Assembly (NCBI GenBank): GCA_947452295.1
Contig: CANGCK010000024.1
Location: 1-47,163 of the forward strand
From: Sphingobacteriia bacterium
GTDB taxonomy: Bacteria > Bacteroidota > Bacteroidia > Chitinophagales > Chitinophagaceae
DNA: 47,163 nt
Reading direction: 5' to 3'
In this document: piece by piece, positions 26,024 through 34,087 of the stretch
Layout: each line of letters opens with the position of its first letter
Numbering within the stretch: the first letter of the stretch is position 1
Made by a program: the position numbers and the translations under genes
The notes under the pieces: generated by a model
Seen by the model: the letters and a program-made list of their open reading frames with translations, nothing else
Told to the model about the DNA's origin: nothing
Database searches by the model: none

Positions 26024-26416
26024 CTATTTTGAGTCTGTTACCTTTATGGTGGGTAGCAGACTCATTATGAACATACAAATAGAAAGAAATACTAAAAGAT
26101 ATAATCCCACAAGTTTTTCGGGACATTCACCTCCAAAACATGTAGATAAGATAATGTAGTTTCTAAGCGACCATGCCAATGCAAAGGTGGTAATAAAAAT
26201 ATTGACTCTTTTTGCCCATATTTTATTGAGTAGAAATAATATTGCAGCAATTCCACTAGTATAGGCTATAAAAAGACCCGGTCTACCAAAATTTGTACCC
26301 TTCGCATGAAATCCGTCAATTACGATTGATTTGCTTTCAATATAAACCCATGGCATAAAACATATACCAATTATGGCTATTGCTAATACCATTCCTATTT
26401 GTTGAGAATATTTCAT
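26024..26416 (-). CDS. Small integral membrane protein, function unknown
   Basis: No named family is recognised. The 130-residue product has four hydrophobic segments: about 7-25 (IGMVLAIAIIGICFMPWVYI), 46-63, 71-90 and 104-122. A conserved-looking cysteine pair (STCFGGEC, about 92-99) is in the last loop. It starts 16 nt after the terminator hairpin of the tRNA-Cys gene. It is convergent with rocD, with only 7 nt between stops. Confidence 0.65.
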   Translation of the reverse strand: MKYSQQIGMVLAIAIIGICFMPWVYIESKSIVIDGFHAKGTNFGRPGLFIAYTSGIAAILFLLNKIWAKRVNIFITTFALAWSLRNYIILSTCFGGECPEKLVGLYLLVFLSICMFIMSLLPTIKVTDSK

Positions 26417-26431
26417 AGATTTTTACTTATT

Positions 26432-26463
26432 ATAAAGCCTCCCTTTTTAGAGGGAGGCTTTAT
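26432..26463. terminator. Terminator hairpin downstream of tRNA-Cys
   Basis: A 13-bp inverted repeat, ataaagcctccct (26432-26444) and agggaggctttat (26451-26463), with a 6-nt loop, lies 2 nt beyond the CCA that follows tRNA-Cys on the minus strand. The T-run is weak, but the stem is perfect. Confidence 0.75.
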
Positions 26464-26467
26464 TTGG

Positions 26468-26538
26468 AGGTCCCGAGCGGATTCGAACCGCTGTGGAAGC
26501 TTTTGCAGAGCTCTGCCTAGCCACTCGGCCACAGGACC
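26468..26538 (-). tRNA. tRNA-Cys (GCA)
   Basis: This 71-nt cloverleaf has acceptor GGTCCTG/CGGGACC, a D-arm with GTGGCTAGGCA, and anticodon loop CTGCAAA giving GCA. The T-arm contains GGTTCGAATCC. The next three bases happen to be CCA (26467-26465), so CCA may be encoded here. Confidence 0.96.
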
Positions 26539-26553
26539 ATTTAATTTGGAGTG

Positions 26554-26561
26554 CAAAAATA
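26554..26561 (-). promoter_or_regulatory. Promoter core of tRNA-Cys
   Basis: TATTTTTG on the minus strand is identical in core and downstream bases (TATTTTTGCACTCC) to the tRNA-Gly promoter. The start is expected near 26549, 11 nt before the tRNA. A TTTG at the normal -33 distance is not present. Confidence 0.6.
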
Positions 26562-26723
26562 GTATAATCAAACTAATTTTAAAATTCTAATTACCAATAC
26601 ATGTGTTTTTTTCAATTGTTTTTTTATTTAAAGCATGGTATTCACCAAATAAGTATAACGGTAGATATATTTTTAATATTTATGGCACATTTCACGAAAT
26701 TTGTTATTTAAATTGAGTTCATT

Positions 26724-27599
26724 ATGAAAAAAATTGCTGAAAGTGAGTTAATTATCAATAGCCGAGGAGCTATTTATCATTTAAATGTTCAACCTGAAGA
26801 GCTTGCAGATACCATTATTACCGTAGGTGATCCGAGTCGGGTGAGCGAAGTAAGTAAACATTTTGATAAAGTTGAAGGGAAATATGAACATCGAGAATTT
26901 ATAACCCACACTGGTTTTATTGGCACTAAAAGGATTTCGGTAATTTCTACCGGCATCGGACCAGACAATATAGATATTGTATTGAATGAATTGGATGCCT
27001 TGGCAAATATTGATTTCTCTACCAGAACAATTAGACCGGAGCTAAGAAGATTAAAAATTATTCGAATAGGCACATCGGGTTCATTACAAGCGGATATTCC
27101 CGTAGATAGTTTTGTAGCTAGTACACACGGATTAGGCGTAGATAATTTATTGAATTTTTATCGCCAGGAAAACAATGATGAAGAATTGGCCATTCAGCAG
27201 GCCTTTATTCAACATACAAAAATAGGTGCTCATAATTCGATGCCATACATTTCGTCTGCGGCCCCCTCACTGCAGAAACACTTTGTAAATGGCTATCATT
27301 TGGGCATAACAGTTACCTGCCCTGGTTTTTATGGTCCACAAGGGCGTATATTACGTTTAGGGCTGCAATATCCCGAATTGGTAGATCAATTAACTACATT
27401 TAGATATGGCAATCACAGAATTAGCAATTTTGAAATGGAAACAAGTGCAATTTATGGTTTAGGAAAATTAATGAACCATCACTGTTTAAGTTTGAATGCC
27501 ATTGTAGCTAACAGGGTTCAAAAAACTTTTAGTAAAGATGGAGCTAAAGCGGTAGAAGCTTTAATTATAAAATCATTGGAAATAATTGCCGCTATTTAG
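26724..27599 (+). CDS. Nucleoside phosphorylase (uridine phosphorylase-like, PNP/UDP family 1)
   Basis: This 291-residue enzyme of the trimeric/hexameric PNP-UDP superfamily splits nucleosides with phosphate to base and ribose-1-phosphate. It has TIITVGDPSRVSEVSKHFD (phosphate loop GDPxR), STGIGPDNIDIVLNEL, RIGTSGSL, and NFEMETSAIYGLGKL, the conserved ribose-binding MET/E motif. The base preference cannot be set from sequence alone. It is 37 nt upstream of dapF on the same strand, so they may form an operon, though the functions are unrelated. Confidence 0.87.
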   Translation: MKKIAESELIINSRGAIYHLNVQPEELADTIITVGDPSRVSEVSKHFDKVEGKYEHREFITHTGFIGTKRISVISTGIGPDNIDIVLNELDALANIDFSTRTIRPELRRLKIIRIGTSGSLQADIPVDSFVASTHGLGVDNLLNFYRQENNDEELAIQQAFIQHTKIGAHNSMPYISSAAPSLQKHFVNGYHLGITVTCPGFYGPQGRILRLGLQYPELVDQLTTFRYGNHRISNFEMETSAIYGLGKLMNHHCLSLNAIVANRVQKTFSKDGAKAVEALIIKSLEIIAAI

Positions 27600-27636
27600 T
27601 TTTAGTGCATCCAATTTTTTCATCTTAAATTACACC

Positions 27637-28410
27637 ATGCAAATCAAATTTTCAAAATATCAAGGAACTGGTAATGATTTTGTTATAATAGACAATAGAA
27701 AGGGTGATATACAATTAACAAAAAAACAGATCGCATTGATGTGTCATAGAAGATTTGGCATTGGAGCAGATGGATTAATGCTACTAAACCATTCGGATAA
27801 CTATGATTTTGAAATGATGTATTATAATGCTGATGGTGCAGAAGGAAGCATGTGTGGAAACGGAGGCAGATGCCTCACTAAATTTGCCTTTGATTGTGGC
27901 ATCATTAAAGAACAATATACATTTATTGCGTCAGATGGACCACATGAAGCTTGTTTTGGTAAAAACCAATGGATTCATTTAAAAATGATTGATGTGCATA
28001 CTGTTAGCAAATACAATGCAGATTTTGTATTAAATACAGGCTCTCCTCATTACATAAAGTTTGTAACGAACATCAATGAACTAAATGTATTAGAGATAGG
28101 AAGATCGATCAGATATAGTGATCATTTTAATGCAAAGGGCATCAATGTAAATTTTGTTGAGGTATTGCCCGATAAAATTATTGTGAGAACATATGAACGA
28201 GGCGTTGAAGATGAGACCTACAGTTGTGGAACTGGTGTAACAGCGGCATCAGTAACGTGTGCAACAAAAATAGGCTATAATAGGATTGAAGTTGAAACCA
28301 TGGGTGGACAATTAGCGGTTGAATTTAACAAAATAGACGAAGCACATTTTAAAAATATATGGCTATGTGGGCCTGCAGAGTTTGTTTTTAATGGTGCGAT
28401 TGACATATAG
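27637..28410 (+). CDS. dapF: Diaminopimelate epimerase
   Basis: DapF interconverts LL- and meso-diaminopimelate for lysine and peptidoglycan synthesis. The ATG at 27637 gives a 257-residue protein starting MQIKFSKYQGTGNDFVIIDN, as in other members; a longer in-frame start at 27586 would add a hydrophobic stretch and is unlikely. The two catalytic cysteines lie in GSMCGNGGR (Cys73) and YSCGTG (Cys197), in the usual duplicated fold. Confidence 0.96.
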   Translation: MQIKFSKYQGTGNDFVIIDNRKGDIQLTKKQIALMCHRRFGIGADGLMLLNHSDNYDFEMMYYNADGAEGSMCGNGGRCLTKFAFDCGIIKEQYTFIASDGPHEACFGKNQWIHLKMIDVHTVSKYNADFVLNTGSPHYIKFVTNINELNVLEIGRSIRYSDHFNAKGINVNFVEVLPDKIIVRTYERGVEDETYSCGTGVTAASVTCATKIGYNRIEVETMGGQLAVEFNKIDEAHFKNIWLCGPAEFVFNGAIDI

Positions 28411-28498
28411 CTTTTTTTTACAAATAACTTATAGAGTTCAATAGCGCATAAACATTAGATATTAGGGATTCGATTTATGATTTTATTACTTTAACATT

Positions 28499-29437
28499 AT
28501 GATTCAATATTTTAAAAACATCAACGGACAAACAATAGAAATAAAAAAAGCCGATCAAGGTGTTTGGGTAAATCTTGTTCCACCATTTAAAGAGGAAGAG
28601 TTTATTGAATTAAGCAGGGATTTAGAAATACCCATTGAATTTTTGCGGGATTCTTTAGATATTGACGAACGCCCTCGATATGAAACAGAAGACAATGTAA
28701 AATTTGTTATTATAAAAACACCTACAGAAAATAATTCTTTTAACGACAGTGATGCATTTTATATAACTATTCCGATTTGTATTATCCTTACGCACAACCA
28801 AATCGTAACGGTAAATTCTTTTGACAATGGTGCCATTAAAAAATTTTTGAATTCATTTCAAAAAAGTCATCCCGACAAAAGAAATATGATGGTATTAAAA
28901 GTATTTGAGAAAGTAGTGCAAACATTCTTAGATTATTTAAAAGAAATAAACCACAATAGAAATCAATACGAACAAAGTTTATACGACAGTAACAGTAATG
29001 TTGATTTATTGAAATTAATGCGGGTTCAAAAAAGTTTGGTATACTTTGTTACTGCGCTGCGAAGTAATGAAATGTTAATGATGAAAATGGAGCGTACTAA
29101 TTTCTTAGGATTGAATGAAGATGAAAGAGAATTTTTACAAGATTTAATTGTAGATACTAGTCAGGCATTAGAAATGGCGAATATATATACAAATATTCTG
29201 AGTAGCACAATGGATGCATTTGCAAGTATTATCAGCAATAATTTAAATGGGGTAATGAAAAGACTTACTTCAATCACCATTATTCTTTCATTACCAATTT
29301 TGGTAACGAGCATTTATGGTATGAATGTAGATATACCCTATCAGCATTCAAATCATGCATTTTATATACCGGTAATATTATCGGTATTTGTTTCCGTAAT
29401 TATTGTTGGATATTTTTATAAAAAGAAATGGTTTTGA
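28499..29437 (+). CDS. corA: CorA family magnesium/cobalt transporter
   Basis: This 312-residue pentameric channel has a long cytosolic acidic N-terminal funnel domain, a long helix (about 130-250) and two C-terminal membrane helices. The diagnostic YGMN selectivity motif is at about 273-276, between the helices, and the end is basic (YFYKKKWF). It imports Mg2+ (and Co2+/Ni2+). A second Mg2+ importer, MgtE, is also in the window. The Nudix gene begins 3 nt after its stop, so the two are probably co-transcribed. Confidence 0.95.
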   Translation: MIQYFKNINGQTIEIKKADQGVWVNLVPPFKEEEFIELSRDLEIPIEFLRDSLDIDERPRYETEDNVKFVIIKTPTENNSFNDSDAFYITIPICIILTHNQIVTVNSFDNGAIKKFLNSFQKSHPDKRNMMVLKVFEKVVQTFLDYLKEINHNRNQYEQSLYDSNSNVDLLKLMRVQKSLVYFVTALRSNEMLMMKMERTNFLGLNEDEREFLQDLIVDTSQALEMANIYTNILSSTMDAFASIISNNLNGVMKRLTSITIILSLPILVTSIYGMNVDIPYQHSNHAFYIPVILSVFVSVIIVGYFYKKKWF

Positions 29438-29440
29438 TAT

Positions 29441-29899
29441 ATGGCATTATTCAATGTTAGAATTTATGGGATTTTAATAGATGAGCAAAAGCGATTATTA
29501 GTGAGTGATGAATTTATCAGGGGGCATTATTTTACTAAGTTACCTGGAGGTGGTTTAGAAGTTGGAGAAGGCACTAGAGACTGCTTAAAAAGAGAATTCA
29601 AAGAAGAAACCGGCTTAGAAGTAAGCATTGGCAATCACATTTACACCACCGATTTTTTTCAGCTATCTGCTTTTAACAATAAAGATCAAATACTTTCTAT
29701 TTATTATGAAGTTATTGCGCATGATTTATCTGGATTAGCAACAAAAAATCAACCCTTTGACTTCGAGGAGCATCAAATAGTGGATCCAACAAAATCTGCA
29801 GAGGTTTTTCGTTGGATTGAATGGCATGAATTGACTTCAGAAAGTATGACATTGCCAATAGACAAAGTAGTAATAGATTTACTGAAGCGTAATTCCTAA
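29441..29899 (+). CDS. Nudix hydrolase
   Basis: This 152-residue protein has a complete Nudix box (G37-x5-E43-x7-R51-E52-F-x-E55-E56-x-G58-L) in GGGLEVGEGTRDCLKREFKEETGL. The box binds Mg2+ and hydrolyses nucleoside-diphosphate-linked compounds. The substrate is not predictable. Its last 21 nt overlap the 3' end of the convergent dipeptide epimerase gene. Confidence 0.92.
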   Translation: MALFNVRIYGILIDEQKRLLVSDEFIRGHYFTKLPGGGLEVGEGTRDCLKREFKEETGLEVSIGNHIYTTDFFQLSAFNNKDQILSIYYEVIAHDLSGLATKNQPFDFEEHQIVDPTKSAEVFRWIEWHELTSESMTLPIDKVVIDLLKRNS

Positions 29900-30895
29900 G
29901 CCGGGTTTATTGGTTAAAATTACTTTACCATAATCATACTCTACACCAGATGCATGGTCTTGTGAAAGCAATAGTGGACCATCTAAATCTACATAATCTA
30001 ACTGTGGTAAAAAGTGCGCAATAGCGGCAGAGCCAATTGTACATTCATTCATAGAACCCATCATTACTTTCATGTTTAAGGAACGTGCTTCTTTAATCAT
30101 TCGAAGTGCGGGAGTAGGTCCACTGCACTTCGTTAGTTTAATATTAATCCCATGAAAATGATGGTGACATTTAATGACGTCTTGTTCAAATACACAACTT
30201 TCATCTGCAATTAAAGGCAATACAGATTTTTCATAAAGTACTTTCATGCCATCCCAATTATCTTTAGCAAGGGGTTGTTCAATAAACTCAACACCCAGTT
30301 CAGCTAATTGTGGTATTTTAATCAAGGCTTCTTCTAAAGTCCATCCGGCATTTGCATCAATTCTAAAAACAGCATCGGTATTTTTTCGAAGTGCTTTTAT
30401 AATTTCAATATCTTCACTAGTGCCCAATTTAATTTTATAAACAGGCCAAGGCTTTTCTTTCATTTTAGCCACCATTTTGTCGATTGTATCAATGCCGATG
30501 GTAAAATCGGTAACGGGCAATTGATCTGACCATTTAGTATTCCACAATTGATAAAGTGGTTCGCCCTTCATCTGACCAAATAAATCCCAAGCAGCCATGT
30601 CTAATGCACATACTAAAAAAGGATTATTTGGAAATAAATGATGTAAATAATGCCAGTACCGTTCAGGATCAGTCAAAGCAAATTTTTCTACCAAAGTTTT
30701 TTTTGATGCTAAATCAGCCATCATTTGATCAACAGTGATATTGTAATAAACGATTGCGGGGGCTTCACCTACTCCGATAAATGAACCAAGACTCAATTGA
30801 ACAATCAATGCAGATTGATGTGTTTTGGTTCTACCATTTGAAATAGTAAATGGATGTTCAAAAGGAAGGTTAGAGGGTTTATATTGAAGTATCAT
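29879..30895 (-). CDS. Dipeptide epimerase (probable L-Ala-D/L-Glu epimerase)
   Basis: This 338-residue enolase-superfamily enzyme of the muconate-lactonising subgroup has the acid-base lysine in VYKIKLGT. Metal ligands lie in RIDANAGW, EFIEQPL and IADESC. The second lysine is in HGINIKLTKCSG, followed by MMGSMNECTIGSAAI. It matches the L-Ala-D/L-Glu epimerase group that recycles murein peptides; this specificity is inference. It lies 13 nt after malQ on the same strand, and convergent with the Nudix gene with a 21-nt overlap. Confidence 0.88.
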   Translation of the reverse strand: MILQYKPSNLPFEHPFTISNGRTKTHQSALIVQLSLGSFIGVGEAPAIVYYNITVDQMMADLASKKTLVEKFALTDPERYWHYLHHLFPNNPFLVCALDMAAWDLFGQMKGEPLYQLWNTKWSDQLPVTDFTIGIDTIDKMVAKMKEKPWPVYKIKLGTSEDIEIIKALRKNTDAVFRIDANAGWTLEEALIKIPQLAELGVEFIEQPLAKDNWDGMKVLYEKSVLPLIADESCVFEQDVIKCHHHFHGINIKLTKCSGPTPALRMIKEARSLNMKVMMGSMNECTIGSAAIAHFLPQLDYVDLDGPLLLSQDHASGVEYDYGKVILTNKPGLGITLQ

Positions 30896-30908
30896 TTAAA
30901 AAATTATT

Positions 30909-33900
30909 TTATCTACCTGATGCTTTTATTAGTTGGCTTAGTTGCTCAGTAAAATCAGTTGCATTAATTAATTGATCAATTGTATGATGCATTCTGTAAC
31001 GCCAATAATGTTTAGGATTTGCAGGAATATTAATCTGTTCATCCATTGGATTATCTCGTTTGATCTGCTCATGTATCCCCATCAAATCTTGTAATTGAAA
31101 TACACTCCACATTGCGGGCGAGTATAAATGTTGTGCAACGATGGCTTTATTAATCCATGCTTCACAATAATAGGGTGCTTCACCTTTTTGGCCAAGTTCA
31201 TTTTTGTAAAAAAGTTGAATGCGATTTTTGTCTTCCTCCCACCATCCACGTATCGTACTCATATCATGTGTAGAAGGTGTAACTACACTTAAATAAGGTG
31301 CATCATTGGGGTGAAAAAAATCTTTATCAGCATTTTTGGGCATGCGCTGGATTTCTAAACTCAATAGGCCCAATTGTTTCATCACATCAGGCACACAAGA
31401 AGGTACTAATCCAAGATCTTCACCGCAAACCATCATATTGGTTACTCTTTTCAAGGCTGGCAATTTTTGCATTGCTTCTTTCTTCCAAAAATCATCTTGC
31501 CGGCGGAAGAAATAGTCTACATAAAGTTCTTTTAATTTTTGCTGTAGACTAAATTCTAAGTAACGGAAAGAAATAGTGTTTTCTATATTAAACCTAAAAT
31601 GAAAGGACTGTCCATTTCCTTCAACATCAAATAATATAACATTACTAATTAAATCGAACAATCCTTGTTTAATTTTTTGGTGATGTTCATTATCAATTAA
31701 AGTAGCAAAATAATCCTCTACCAACCGCTGGGTTGCATATTCAGGCTTAAGCGAGTAACTACCCGAACCATTATAGTTCAGGTAACTATTTTTTAATAAA
31801 TCTTGATCATTTCCAAAAATTTCCCAAATAACATGATCTGTAATAAAAGGGCTGGTGTATCTATGTAAATCGAACCATATTCCTTTTTTGTTAAACTCGT
31901 GAATAGAAATAGCTATTGCGGGAACAAAATATCCCATGATACCTTCTACAGCGTGCAAAGGGATGCTCCAGATTCTAAAAAATCCAAGAATATGATCAAT
32001 TCTAAAAGCATCAAAATAATGGTTCATTTGTTCAAAACGTTGTTTCCACCAAGCAAATCCATCTTTTTGCATTTGATGCCAATTATACGTAGGGAATCCC
32101 CAATTTTGGCCTTTAATGGCAAAATCGTCAGGCGGAGCGCCAGCCTGATAATGGATATTAAATAAATCGGGATGTTGCCAAGCATCTGCGCCAAAACGAT
32201 AAACACCAATAGCAATATCTCCTTTTACGATAATGTTTTTACTATGTGCATAATCGGTAGCATCTTTCAACTGAAGGTGCAAATGGTACTGTACAAAATA
32301 ATGAAAAGCTATGGCTGAATAGGAAGCTGCATTTTCATTGATTAAATTTGAGACAACTTCATCAGTATACTTAGCATTATGACCCCACTTAGAAAAATCT
32401 ACTGTACCATATTCATCGCGCAAATAACAGAAAGCTGCATAGGGAGCAAGCCAATGTTTATTTTGCTGAAAAAAAACATTAAACCCACTTGACGACAGTG
32501 TTTCTTTTCCTACATCATTGTAAACTTCTTTAATCAGTTTAATTTTATATTGAATCACTGCTTCATAATCAACTGAAGGAAGATCATTCAATTGTTTACT
32601 TATGTCATTCAAAGTATCAATAAGCTGTAGATTGTTACCAGCTATTGCTTTTACATTTAAATAAATGGGATGCAATGCGAAAGCTGAAATAGCTGCATAA
32701 GGATATGAATCTTTCCAACTATTGGTAGCAGTAGTATCGTTAACAGGAAGAAGCTGAATCATTTTAATTCCTACTTTACTTGCCCAATCAACTAACTTTT
32801 TAATATCAAGGAACTCTCCAATTCCTAATCCATCATCAGTCCGTAAACTAAAAACTGGTATAGCCACACCTGCGCCTTTCCAAGAATTGGCAGACAAATG
32901 CGCATAGCCATCATTGATAATGGTTGTTTTCCTTTTATGAACTGCATCATATAGTACCCGATTGTTGCCCTCTTCGAAACAGCTCATTTTATTCTCTTTA
33001 GCATCGAACACACCGTATTTATAGGTAAGTGGAAATTCAGCATTAGTTAGATCAACATAAACAGAATAATAACCGGTGTTATCATCTCGCCCCATTAAAA
33101 TAGGATTTTTTTCGGACCAATTACTTAGTATATCGATAGAGCCCAAAATACACATTGTTTGCGTATTTTGCAATAAGGGACTTTTTATTTTAAAGCAATG
33201 CGTATAATTAGAAGGTTTAGGGATTGTAAAATGAACAGTCTTATTATTATCAAGCAATACTTTTTGAAATGCTTCTGTATAAAAGACATTTTCTATAAAC
33301 CCTGCATGATTCCAAGTGTCAATCAATAAAAGCTCATCCTGCTGGATATCTTTCAAAGAAAAATATTTATCGTTGCCCCAATCAACAATTACAGAACCAT
33401 CGGGATATTTTAATACATAATTATAATGAATTGAATCTTCTGTAATTAAATCTCTAGGCCATTCAATTGTTGCAGTCCAAAATTCTTCGTTAAAAAAATG
33501 TAGAGGAACAGCCTTTTCTACATCATTCTCACCTAATAATGGATGAGCACCTGTTATATAAAGGTTTTGGCCATAGGAAGTTTGAAACTTAAGTTTAAAA
33601 TTAAGTTTCACCAATTTATTTACTGCTAGCATATTTTGTTCCACAGCTTTTCTTTTTGTTTTTTTTGGGGGGGTGTTAATTTTTTCAGATGCTGTTTTTT
33701 TGTTGGTAGGATCTTTTATTTTTTTATTGGTAGTCGTTTGTTTTTTGTCATTTAATTTGTTTGATTCAATTTCAGTTATTAAAGCCTCCTCTTTTTTTGT
33801 TTTTTTCTTTGACACATTTTTTTCTATCGCTAACTTTTTTTCTTTTTTATTGGTCGATTTTGGTACAATGGGCTCAGATTGAATACTTTTTAATAAACCG

Positions 33901-33998
33901 CTTTTTGTGGATTTTTTTTGTGTGGGGGGGTGATCTAATATGTTATTTGTTGATGGTTTTGTAGATGGTTGAACAGATGTATTTTTAGTGGTGGCCAA
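30909..33998 (-). CDS. malQ: 4-alpha-glucanotransferase with two starch-binding domains and a lysine-rich N-terminal tail
   Basis: This 1029-residue GH77 amylomaltase transfers alpha-1,4-glucan segments between chains. It starts with about 125 residues of K/T/N/S-rich, probably disordered sequence. CBM20-like starch-binding domains follow at about 130-230 (GQNLYITGAHPLLG) and about 255-360 (CILGSIDILSNW). The GH77 barrel takes the rest: catalytic Asp in FRIDHILGFFRIW, Glu in VCGEDLGLVPS, and Asp in STHDMSTIRGWW. The CBM20-CBM20-GH77 plan is known in Bacteroidota; the long basic tail is unusual. Two C7/A8 homopolymer tracts in the tail are described under findings. An internal ATG (Met123) just before the first CBM20 could start a tail-less form. 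Confidence 0.93.
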   Translation of the reverse strand: MATTKNTSVQPSTKPSTNNILDHPPTQKKSTKSGLLKSIQSEPIVPKSTNKKEKKLAIEKNVSKKKTKKEEALITEIESNKLNDKKQTTTNKKIKDPTNKKTASEKINTPPKKTKRKAVEQNMLAVNKLVKLNFKLKFQTSYGQNLYITGAHPLLGENDVEKAVPLHFFNEEFWTATIEWPRDLITEDSIHYNYVLKYPDGSVIVDWGNDKYFSLKDIQQDELLLIDTWNHAGFIENVFYTEAFQKVLLDNNKTVHFTIPKPSNYTHCFKIKSPLLQNTQTMCILGSIDILSNWSEKNPILMGRDDNTGYYSVYVDLTNAEFPLTYKYGVFDAKENKMSCFEEGNNRVLYDAVHKRKTTIINDGYAHLSANSWKGAGVAIPVFSLRTDDGLGIGEFLDIKKLVDWASKVGIKMIQLLPVNDTTATNSWKDSYPYAAISAFALHPIYLNVKAIAGNNLQLIDTLNDISKQLNDLPSVDYEAVIQYKIKLIKEVYNDVGKETLSSSGFNVFFQQNKHWLAPYAAFCYLRDEYGTVDFSKWGHNAKYTDEVVSNLINENAASYSAIAFHYFVQYHLHLQLKDATDYAHSKNIIVKGDIAIGVYRFGADAWQHPDLFNIHYQAGAPPDDFAIKGQNWGFPTYNWHQMQKDGFAWWKQRFEQMNHYFDAFRIDHILGFFRIWSIPLHAVEGIMGYFVPAIAISIHEFNKKGIWFDLHRYTSPFITDHVIWEIFGNDQDLLKNSYLNYNGSGSYSLKPEYATQRLVEDYFATLIDNEHHQKIKQGLFDLISNVILFDVEGNGQSFHFRFNIENTISFRYLEFSLQQKLKELYVDYFFRRQDDFWKKEAMQKLPALKRVTNMMVCGEDLGLVPSCVPDVMKQLGLLSLEIQRMPKNADKDFFHPNDAPYLSVVTPSTHDMSTIRGWWEEDKNRIQLFYKNELGQKGEAPYYCEAWINKAIVAQHLYSPAMWSVFQLQDLMGIHEQIKRDNPMDEQINIPANPKHYWRYRMHHTIDQLINATDFTEQLSQLIKASGR

Positions 33999-34002
33999 TT
34001 TT

Positions 34003-34022
34003 CAGGGTTTAGTACCTGCAAA
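34003..34022. promoter_or_regulatory. Palindrome-like motif in the malQ leader
   Basis: CAGGGTTTAGTACCTGCAAA lies 4 nt before the malQ start. It has CAGG/CCTG half-sites and matches 16 of 20 bases with the manA leader motif at 38334. On the minus strand it reads TTTGCAGGTA, so part may be promoter core. Confidence 0.35.
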
Positions 34023-34087
34023 ATAATAAAACAATGTGTAATAAAAACACATTGTTTTAAAAAGTATGGTTCAAAAGTAAAAAAGAA

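Noticed and set aside
33659..33930. T8G7 tracts as sequencing errors that hide a shorter malQ start.
   Set aside because: Both tracts are in frame with the enzyme as given, so no error is needed; the tracts are kept as a finding instead.
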